Source of the DNA: an uncultured Clostridia bacterium
GTDB lineage: Bacteria > Bacillota > Clostridia > Oscillospirales > Acutalibacteraceae
NCBI GenBank assembly: GCA_947623505.1
Contig: CANQGT010000015.1
Span: 1-46,490 of the forward strand
Direction of reading: 5' to 3'
DNA: 46,490 nucleotides
Position 1 is the first letter of the stretch, and each line of letters starts with the position of its first letter. Below, piece by piece: positions 40,441-46,490 of this stretch. Made by a program: the position numbers and the translations under genes. Under the pieces are notes generated by a model, which was not told where the DNA came from, ran no database searches, and saw nothing but the letters and a program-made list of their open reading frames with translations.

Positions 40441-42039
40441 ATGCTCGTAACTTCATATTGCTCCGTAATATTCCTTGGGATTTTTCTGCCCTTATCGGTC
40501 TTTTTGTATATAATTGCGCCGAAAAAAGCGCGTCCGTATATTCTGCTGGTTGAAAGCTACGCGCTTTTCGCGCTGATGAGCGGACTGCTGATAATTTATC
40601 CGGCCGTAACGGCGCTTACAGTCTACGGCACCGGAATATGGCTTTCGTCGGTTCAGCGGAAAAGGAACGCTCTGCTCAGGGAATGCGAAAAAGAACGGAA
40701 AAAAGCGATCAGAGCACAATACATAAATAAGCAGCGAATGATAGTCGCGCTTGCGCTCGTGCTTAATATAGGCGCGCTCGTCTTGTTGAAATACACAAAA
40801 TTTCTCACCGTAAACGCAAACGACGTACTTTCGCTTTTAAATGCCTCTTTTGAGTTTAAAATACCCAAATTCGCAGCGCCGATGGGTATTTCCTTTTACA
40901 CTCTTATGGCGGCTTCATATGTACTCGACGTTTACCATGAAAAAATATCGGCGGACAGAAATTTTTGGCGCGTGGCTCTTTATCTGAGCTTTTTCCCGCA
41001 GATAATGGAGGGGCCGATCTGCCGCTATTCCGACACGGCGGCTCAATTATGGTCGGGAGAACGCGTAAGATTTAAAAATCTTACGTTCGGCCTCCAGCGC
41101 GTCGCATTCGGCGTTATGAAAAAGATAGTTATCGCCGACAGGCTCAATTCATTCGTTGAAACGGTATATTTGGGCTTTTCGGATTTCGACGGCGGCATAA
41201 CCGCGCTTGCCGCGATACTTTACACCTGCCAGCTTTATATGGAATTTTCCGGCACTATGGATATAGTTATAGGTTGCGGCGAAATATTCGGCGTTACGAT
41301 AACCGAAAATTTCAGGCGGCCGTTCTTTTCAAAAACAATATCGGAATTTTGGCAGCGCTGGCACATAACGCTCGGCACATGGTTTAAGGATTATATATAT
41401 TATCCCGTCTCAATGTCAAAGCCGATGAAGCGCCTAACCTCAAATATGCGCAAAAAACTCGGCGTTTACTACGGCCCGATGCTCGCGAGCACGATAGCCC
41501 TTTTCTGCGTGTGGCTTTGCAACGGCCTTTGGCACGGCGCCGGATGGCGTTTCATTTTCTTCGGTATGTATCACTTCGTTCTTATCACCTGCGGAAATCT
41601 TATTGCCCAACCCGCTATGAAATTAAACAAAAGGCTGGGTATCAACAACGCCTCAAAGCCTTACAGAGCGATGCAGATATTAAGAACGACGCTGCTCGTG
41701 TGCATAGGCGAAATGTTCTTCCGTGCCGACGGACTGCGCGCCGGATTCGTTATGTTCGGCAAAATATTTACCGATTTTTCTTTAAAATCTTTCGGCAACG
41801 GCACTGTTCTGAAACTTGGAATGGACGGGCTCGACTTTATCGTGATCGGCGTTGCCGTGCTGATAGTATTTGTTATCAGCGTTCTTAACGAGCGCGGCGT
41901 TTCCGTTCGCGAGGAGCTCTCAAAAAAGCACCTGATAATAAGGTGGTTAATTATTTACGCCCTGATAATGTTCACCGTTATCTTCGGCGCTTACGGCCCC
42001 GGCTACGATCCCGTTCCGCCGATATACGCGGATTTCTGA
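40441..42039 (+). CDS. MBOAT-family O-acyltransferase (DltB/AlgI-like)
   Basis: The 532-residue polytopic enzyme has about eleven hydrophobic helices. H308 in WQRWHITLGTWFKDYIYYP and the invariant H365 in CNGLWHGAGW identify the membrane-bound O-acyltransferase family. DltB takes D-alanine from DltC across the membrane and AlgI acetylates alginate. Here, with a dedicated carrier protein, the donor should be the carrier-bound aminoacyl group. It is followed after 28 bp by an SGNH gene, matching the DltB-DltD arrangement. Confidence 0.92.
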   Translation: MLVTSYCSVIFLGIFLPLSVFLYIIAPKKARPYILLVESYALFALMSGLLIIYPAVTALTVYGTGIWLSSVQRKRNALLRECEKERKKAIRAQYINKQRMIVALALVLNIGALVLLKYTKFLTVNANDVLSLLNASFEFKIPKFAAPMGISFYTLMAASYVLDVYHEKISADRNFWRVALYLSFFPQIMEGPICRYSDTAAQLWSGERVRFKNLTFGLQRVAFGVMKKIVIADRLNSFVETVYLGFSDFDGGITALAAILYTCQLYMEFSGTMDIVIGCGEIFGVTITENFRRPFFSKTISEFWQRWHITLGTWFKDYIYYPVSMSKPMKRLTSNMRKKLGVYYGPMLASTIALFCVWLCNGLWHGAGWRFIFFGMYHFVLITCGNLIAQPAMKLNKRLGINNASKPYRAMQILRTTLLVCIGEMFFRADGLRAGFVMFGKIFTDFSLKSFGNGTVLKLGMDGLDFIVIGVAVLIVFVISVLNERGVSVREELSKKHLIIRWLIIYALIMFTVIFGAYGPGYDPVPPIYADF

Positions 42040-42067
42040 TAAATGAAAAAAGGAAGGAATTGTCTTA

Positions 42068-43081
42068 ATGAAAAAGATGTCAAAAAAAATCGCGGCGTGC
42101 GCGGCATTTGTTGTCATTCTTGCAATTATTTTGATGATTTTCTCTTTCCTTTTATCCCCCGTAAATCTCGGAAAAAATTATTTTGACAAGGTTGACACCA
42201 TCAGCAGAATATGCGAAGAACCCGATAATTCAATAGACGTTCTTTTTATAGGAGACAGCGTTGCTTATTCCTCGATTTCCCCGATGGAGATGTGGAAAAA
42301 CAACGGCATAACCTCTTACGTTTGCGCCAGCAGCGGTCAGATCCTCCCCGTATCGGAAGGCTATATTGAGGAGGCGTTTGAAAATCAAAAGCCTAAGGTG
42401 GTTGTTTTTGAGGCAAACGCGATTTACCGCAAAAACAAAAAGGCGGCTAATAGTTCCGCAAAATTTGAATCCCTGTTTTCGGTTTTCGCGTTTCACAATC
42501 ACTGGAAAAATCTCGCTAATCTTGTTGTTCCCAAAACGCTTTCCGGTTCTCTTACGGATAATTTAAAGGGATTTGTATTTCGCACCGCGCAGAAGCCTCT
42601 TGTTAAAACGAATTATATGCGCCGCACGGAGAAATGCAAGCCTCTGCCCGACGGAAACGAGGAAATTTTTGAGCGCATTGTGGATCTATGCAGGCAAAAC
42701 GGCGCCGAAATACTGCTTGTAAATTCCCCGAACGCCGCTCATTGGAACTACGAAAAGCACAACGGAATACAAAAGCTGGCCGACAAATTCGGCATAACAT
42801 ATCTTGATATGAATCTTATGAAAAAGCAGGTTCCCATAGATTGGGAAAAAGACACGAGAGACAAGGGCGACCATCTCAATTATTACGGCGCCAAAAAGGT
42901 TTGCGCCTTTTTAGGTAATTATCTTATTGAGAATTACGGCCTTTCCGACCACCGCGGGGACGAATCTTTTAACAAGTGGAACGAAGACCTCGAAACTTAT
43001 ATGATATTTGCCGGCTCGGCCGACGCGCGTTACGACAATCTTGACGGCGAATTAAAAACCAAACGCACTTTTGAAATTTAG
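42068..43081 (+). CDS. membrane-anchored SGNH/DltD-like protein, copy 1
   Basis: The 337-residue protein has an N-terminal membrane anchor (about 8-30), then an extracellular SGNH fold: block I FIGDSVAYS with S64, a middle VVFEANAIYR strand, and block V KGDHLNYYGA with the Asp/His pair. These are the Ser-His-Asp residues used by DltD and AlgX-like proteins. It could pass the acyl group from the MBOAT protein to the surface polymer. AAGGAA lies upstream of the ATG. Paralogous to the next gene. Confidence 0.82.
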   Translation: MKKMSKKIAACAAFVVILAIILMIFSFLLSPVNLGKNYFDKVDTISRICEEPDNSIDVLFIGDSVAYSSISPMEMWKNNGITSYVCASSGQILPVSEGYIEEAFENQKPKVVVFEANAIYRKNKKAANSSAKFESLFSVFAFHNHWKNLANLVVPKTLSGSLTDNLKGFVFRTAQKPLVKTNYMRRTEKCKPLPDGNEEIFERIVDLCRQNGAEILLVNSPNAAHWNYEKHNGIQKLADKFGITYLDMNLMKKQVPIDWEKDTRDKGDHLNYYGAKKVCAFLGNYLIENYGLSDHRGDESFNKWNEDLETYMIFAGSADARYDNLDGELKTKRTFEI

Positions 43082-43092
43082 GAGATGAATCC

Positions 43093-44037
43093 GTGGGTAA
43101 AACAATAAAAAAAATCGCACTTTGCACGGCTTTTGTTCTGATACTTGCGTCTATCCTTATCGTTTCCTCAATGCTTGCCACTCCCGACAGCGCGCATTCA
43201 TTCAACAGCGCCGCGGCAAACGCGATTCTTGACGAACCCGATAATTCAATAGACGTCCTGTTTCTCGGAGACAGCGGAACTTACGCCGCCGTATCCCCTA
43301 TGGAAATGTATAAAAATTACGGCATAACCTCTTACGTTTGCGCCTCAAACGCTCAGTATCTCAGTATGTCCGAAATGTTTTTAAAGCAGGCTTTTGAAAA
43401 GCAAAAGCCGAAAATCGTGATACTTGAGGCATATTCCGTTCAAAGAAAAATGAGATTCAACGTTTCACTTACAAGCCGTGTTGAAAATCTTTTTTCCGTG
43501 TTTAAATTTCACAACAGATGGAAGAAAATAGGCGATTATCCATCGTTTGATTTTCTGAAAAGCACCATCACGGACGACAATAAGGGCTACCGCTATTTTA
43601 CCGCCAGCGTGCCCGTTCTGAATCCGAACAATTACGATGTTCCCACCGACAGCACGGAGAGCGTACCCGCCGCCAACGAAAAGGTTTTCGCCTCCATATT
43701 GGAATACTGCCGCGAAAACGGCGCGGAGCTGATTCTTTTCAACGTTCCGAATATGAGATGGTGGAATTACGAAAAGCACAACGGCATTAGTGAACTTGCG
43801 GAGAAATACGGCGTTACATATGTTGATATGAACATTATGGACGACGACGTGGGCATAGACTGGTCAAAAGAGACGATAGATATGGGCGATCATCTCAATT
43901 ATTCGGGAGCCGTTAAAACCTCGGTTTACATAGGTAAATATCTGAAAACGAATTATTATCTTGACGATCACAGAAAAGACGGAAATTATTCGCAATGGAA
44001 TGAAGCGCTTGAAAGATATCTTTATTCAGTCACCTGA
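43093..44037 (+). CDS. membrane-anchored SGNH/DltD-like protein, copy 2
   Basis: 314 residues from a GTG start with AGGAG upstream. Same layout as the preceding gene: anchor (about 7-28), EPDNSIDVLFLGDS with S61, SPMEMYKNYGITSYVCAS, and MGDHLNYSGA with the Asp/His pair. The two proteins share long identical stretches (EPDNSIDVLF, NGITSYVCAS-like, NYEKHNGI), so they arose by tandem duplication. Perhaps each acts on a different acceptor or they form a heteromer. Confidence 0.82.
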   Translation: MGKTIKKIALCTAFVLILASILIVSSMLATPDSAHSFNSAAANAILDEPDNSIDVLFLGDSGTYAAVSPMEMYKNYGITSYVCASNAQYLSMSEMFLKQAFEKQKPKIVILEAYSVQRKMRFNVSLTSRVENLFSVFKFHNRWKKIGDYPSFDFLKSTITDDNKGYRYFTASVPVLNPNNYDVPTDSTESVPAANEKVFASILEYCRENGAELILFNVPNMRWWNYEKHNGISELAEKYGVTYVDMNIMDDDVGIDWSKETIDMGDHLNYSGAVKTSVYIGKYLKTNYYLDDHRKDGNYSQWNEALERYLYSVT

Positions 44038-44060
44038 TTTTCCGGAAACACCGTCAAAAA

Positions 44061-44088
44061 AGCGGAAAGCATTTGCTTGCTTTCCGCT
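44061..44088 (+). terminator. hairpin ending the dlt-like operon
   Basis: A perfect 10-bp stem, AGCGGAAAGC/GCTTTCCGCT, with an 8-nt loop, 24 nt after the last stop; the tail (TCTATTT) is a weak T-run. Confidence 0.7.
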
Positions 44089-44101
44089 TCTATTTATCAT
44101 A

Positions 44102-44130
44102 TTGACTTCGGAGTTGTTTTGAAATATCAT
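44102..44130 (+). promoter_or_regulatory. promoter of the GH43 gene
   Basis: TTGACT (44102-44107), 17 bp, TATCAT (44125-44130), about 50 bp before the ATG. Confidence 0.6.
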
Positions 44131-44180
44131 AAAAGCGGAGACACTTATTCAAACCTTATAATCTTTCGGAGGATAAATCT

Positions 44181-45221
44181 ATGAACAGACGTTTTCCGCT
44201 TATATTTGTTTTTCTGCCGATAATAATAACCGCTTTGGCGATGACTCTTGCGGCCTGCTCGGATAATTCCGATAATACCGTTCCCGTTCATACGGGCGCC
44301 ATAGCTTTCGACAACAAGCTCGGCGACAGCGGCAGCGATCCGTGGATAATTCTGAAAGACGGAGTTTACTACTATTGCTATTCCGCGGAAGGCGGCGTAT
44401 GCGTTGCGAAATCAGAAAGCCTCGGTGAAATCGGGCACGTCGGCGGAGTGAAGGTATGGTCGCCGGACGATCCCGAATACTCAAGCGATATTTGGGCGCC
44501 CGAGCTCCATTACATCAACGGTAAATGGTATATTTACGTGGCGGCGGACGACGGCGACAACGCAAATCACCGCATGCTCTGCCTTGAGGGCACGGCGGAC
44601 GACCCGACAAAGCCTTTTGTTACAAAATCCGTTATGCGCGCGCAGACCGACCGCTGGGCAATAGACGGCTCCGTTATGGAATACGGCGAAAAGCTATATT
44701 TCATTTGGTCGGGCTGGGAAGGAACGGAAAACGTTGACCAGAGGATCTATATAGCGCTCCTTGAAAACCCGTGGACAATTTCGGGCGACAGAGTTGAGAT
44801 AAGCAAACCCGAGTACGGCTGGGAAAGAAAAGGCGGCAAGCCCAAAATTAACGAAGGCCCCACCGCGCTGGAGCTCAACGGAACGCGGCACATAGTGTAT
44901 TCCGCCTCGGGAAGCTGGTGCGACGATTACTGCCTCGGCCTGCTTACCCTTACGGGAAACGACCCGATGGAACCTCAGAACTGGGAAAAATCACGCAAAC
45001 CCGTTTTTAAAAAGACAGACAGCGTATTCGGCCCCGGCCACGCCTCTTTCACGACTTCAAAGGACGGAAAGCGCCGTTATATTGTTTACCACGCCAACGA
45101 GGAAAAAGGCTCCGGCTGGAGCGGCAGAGCGCTTTGGGCTCAGGAATTTACCGTTGACGAAAATAACTTCCCCGTTTTCGGCAAGCCACTTCCCGCCGGC
45201 AGCACGCAGTATACGGACTGA
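44181..45221 (+). CDS. GH43-family lipoprotein glycosidase
   Basis: The 346-residue protein has a lipobox (LAAC, C26), so it should be anchored on the outer membrane leaflet. The mature part is a five-bladed propeller of the arabinanase/xylosidase type: GDSGSDPWIILKDGVYYYCYS (catalytic base Asp near residue 53), DIWAPELHYINGKWYIYVAADDG, WAIDGSV (the modulating Asp) and INEGPTALE (general-acid Glu). No carbohydrate-binding module is present. Probably trims arabinose- or xylose-containing side chains. It has its own promoter and terminator, so it is not part of the dlt-like operon. Confidence 0.88.
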   Translation: MNRRFPLIFVFLPIIITALAMTLAACSDNSDNTVPVHTGAIAFDNKLGDSGSDPWIILKDGVYYYCYSAEGGVCVAKSESLGEIGHVGGVKVWSPDDPEYSSDIWAPELHYINGKWYIYVAADDGDNANHRMLCLEGTADDPTKPFVTKSVMRAQTDRWAIDGSVMEYGEKLYFIWSGWEGTENVDQRIYIALLENPWTISGDRVEISKPEYGWERKGGKPKINEGPTALELNGTRHIVYSASGSWCDDYCLGLLTLTGNDPMEPQNWEKSRKPVFKKTDSVFGPGHASFTTSKDGKRRYIVYHANEEKGSGWSGRALWAQEFTVDENNFPVFGKPLPAGSTQYTD

Positions 45222-45282
45222 TAAACCGCTTAGACAGGATTTTCAATATTGATTCCGATAGGCGAGAAAGCTTAATAAATTA

Positions 45283-45317
45283 AAAATCCGGCAGATTTTT
45301 TGTCTGCCGGATTTTTT
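45283..45317. terminator. bidirectional terminator between convergent genes
   Basis: AAAATCCGGCAGA (45283-45295) pairs perfectly with TCTGCCGGATTTT (45303-45315), with T-runs on both strands, between the GH43 gene (plus) and the surface-protein gene (minus). Confidence 0.88.
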
Positions 45318-45377
45318 TAATTGTACTTCGCGCAAGAGGCATAACCTCAAGCGGATATTAAATATATTTCACCTTAT

Positions 45378-45390
45378 TATAGCTGAGGGG
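45378..45390. repeat. solo copy of the MITE end sequence
   Basis: TATAGCTGAGGGG is identical to the first 13 bases of the right terminal repeat of the 5153-5433 element (read inward). No second end or element body was seen nearby; it may be a relic or a chance match, 2 bp from the stop codon of the surface-protein gene. Confidence 0.35.
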
Positions 45391-45392
45391 CA

Positions 45393-46490
45393 TTATTTCT
45401 TTGAATGCTTACCTTCTTCGCCGACAAGCTGACTTTCCCCGAAAAGATGAGCAGACGTGACCATCATACCTGCCACGGAGAAGAACATCATAACAATCCA
45501 AAATACAAGACTGCTGTCGGCTCCGGTATTGGGACTGCTGCCATGCGGATTGTCAAACGGCTTGTCGGGCAGTTCGGTTTCCTTATCATCGTTACGGTTG
45601 GTGAAATCGGCCTGAGCGGTTCCGTCTTCGGGAATTACGCCGTTTTCGCCCGTAGACGTGGTTTTGTAACCGTCAAGGTTCGCTTCCTCCTCCGTCACTG
45701 TGTAGGTGATTCCGGCAGGCAGATCCTTGGCTGTGGCGCTCTCTCCGCTCTTGAGAACAAACTCGGCTACGCCGTCAACGAAATCCATCTCGCCGAATAA
45801 GCCGTTTACGCTCCTGTCGCTCAATTCAACACGGAAGTGCCACTCTTTGCTTAAATCTCCCGCCTCGCCCGTGACCGTCTTTGTAACGGTGAGGTTTCCG
45901 TAATGCTTTTCGGGCGGAGGCGGCGGATCCTTATGATTCAGGAAATCTGCCTGAGCGGTTCCGTCTTCGGGAATTACGCCATTTTCGCCCGTAGACGTGG
46001 TTTCGTAACCGTCAAGGTTCGCTTCCTCCTCTGTCACCGTATAGGTGATTCCGGCAGGAAGATCCTTGGCCGCGGCGCTCTCGCCGCTCTTGAGAACAAA
46101 CTCGGCTACGCCGTCAACGAAATCCATTTCGCCGAACGTACCGTTTACGCTCGTGTCGCTCAATTCAACACGGAAGTGCCACTCTTTGCTTAAATCTCCC
46201 GCCTCGCCCGTGACCGTCTTTGTAACGGTGAGGTTTCCGTAATGTTTTTCCGGCGGCGGCGGATCCTTATGATTCAGGAAATCTGCCTGAGCGGTTCCAT
46301 CCTCGGGAATTACGCCGTTTTCGCCCGTGGACGTTGTTTCGTAACCGTCAAGGTTCGCTTCTTCCTCCGTTACCGTGTAGGTGATTTCGGCTAGCAGATC
46401 CTTGGCTGTGGCACTCTCGCCGCTCTTGAGAACAAACTCGGCTACGCCGTCAACGAAATCCATTTCGCCGAACGTACCGTTTACGCTCTT
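45393..46490 (-). CDS. repeat-rich cell-wall surface protein (5' end outside window)
   Basis: The frame is open to the window edge, so the N-terminus is missing. The visible 365 residues contain three copies (the first partial) of a unit of 112-113 residues with beta-sandwich look: NLTVTKTVTGEAGDLSKEWHF, GEMDFVDGVAEFVLKSGES, GITYTVTEEEANLDGY (an E-box-like block), ending in a proline spacer PPPPEKHYG. Copies are nearly identical at the DNA level, with periods of 339 and 336 bp. The C-terminus has an SPNTG sorting-type motif, a hydrophobic helix and a short hydrophilic tail ending HSKK. A sortase-anchored stalk protein is inferred. Confidence 0.85.
   Translation of the reverse strand, partial: KSVNGTFGEMDFVDGVAEFVLKSGESATAKDLLAEITYTVTEEEANLDGYETTSTGENGVIPEDGTAQADFLNHKDPPPPEKHYGNLTVTKTVTGEAGDLSKEWHFRVELSDTSVNGTFGEMDFVDGVAEFVLKSGESAAAKDLPAGITYTVTEEEANLDGYETTSTGENGVIPEDGTAQADFLNHKDPPPPPEKHYGNLTVTKTVTGEAGDLSKEWHFRVELSDRSVNGLFGEMDFVDGVAEFVLKSGESATAKDLPAGITYTVTEEEANLDGYKTTSTGENGVIPEDGTAQADFTNRNDDKETELPDKPFDNPHGSSPNTGADSSLVFWIVMMFFSVAGMMVTSAHLFGESQLVGEEGKHSKK

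Noticed and set aside
45393-46490. CRISPR-like or other functional DNA repeat array
   Set aside because: The 336/339-bp periodicity is fully explained by tandem protein repeats in one open frame.

Overview
The window looks like chromosome of a Gram-positive, probably clostridial (Oscillospirales-like) anaerobe. The signs are strong Shine-Dalgarno sites with frequent GTG/TTG starts, consensus sigma-A promoters, a homodimeric glycyl-tRNA synthetase, a split cobalamin-dependent methionine synthase, Firmicute-type LexA, DegV, dCMP deaminase and Mrp proteins, and sortase-anchored surface proteins. No rRNA or CRISPR array was seen.

Layout. (1) 1-14.2 kb is core chromosome: rplM-rpsI (minus); metF, a separate MetH-reactivation-domain gene and a short metH (plus, overlapping operon); a 281-bp MITE-like element with 21-bp terminal inverted repeats; glyQS plus a DUF975-type membrane protein; a GH25 lysozyme; birA with a BirA-like operator over its own translation start; degV; a lexA-mrp-dCMP deaminase-HAD phosphatase cluster; and tRNA-Met and tRNA-Glu behind a perfect promoter. 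(2) 14,168-36,070 is a 21.9-kb integrative conjugative-type element (ICE) in tRNA-Glu, bounded by a 26-bp direct repeat of the tRNA 3' end. It carries a tyrosine integrase, ParA/ParB, a sortase-assembled pilus, a TOPRIM/primase-like protein, type IV secretion genes (small pilin-like protein, VirB6-like, VirB3/PrgI-like, a broken VirB4, VirD4), a two-HTH replication-type protein and a RelE/HigB-HigA toxin-antitoxin pair. (3) Inside the ICE at 15,599-22,290 sits a second element of different base and codon composition. It has a large serine recombinase, a CI/Cro-like switch, deleted phage tail genes and small accessory genes. Its ends carry a 15-bp inverted repeat and an 8-bp direct repeat, so both attP and attB can be reconstructed. 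(4) 36.1-46.5 kb is chromosome again: a small membrane protein; a dlt-like operon (adenylating ligase, fold-III PLP decarboxylase, carrier protein, MBOAT acyltransferase, two SGNH proteins); a GH43 lipoprotein; and the 3' end of a repeat-rich surface protein running off the window.

Two observations stand out. First, a dispersed motif, GTGCAC-N3-GTGCAC, occurs six times, only in intergenic positions of the ICE. Four copies lie 17-38 nt upstream of the genes that head its modules, suggesting an element-wide operator, partition site or RNA hairpin. Second, the dlt-like operon inserts a LysA-family decarboxylase between the ligase and the carrier protein. By analogy with BtrK of butirosin biosynthesis this predicts that a decarboxylated aminoacyl group, rather than D-alanine, is made on the carrier protein and exported to the envelope. 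The ICE itself looks disabled: its VirB4 has lost the Walker A region and is fused in frame to a zincin-type peptidase, a pilus subunit has lost its 5' half, and no relaxase was recognised.
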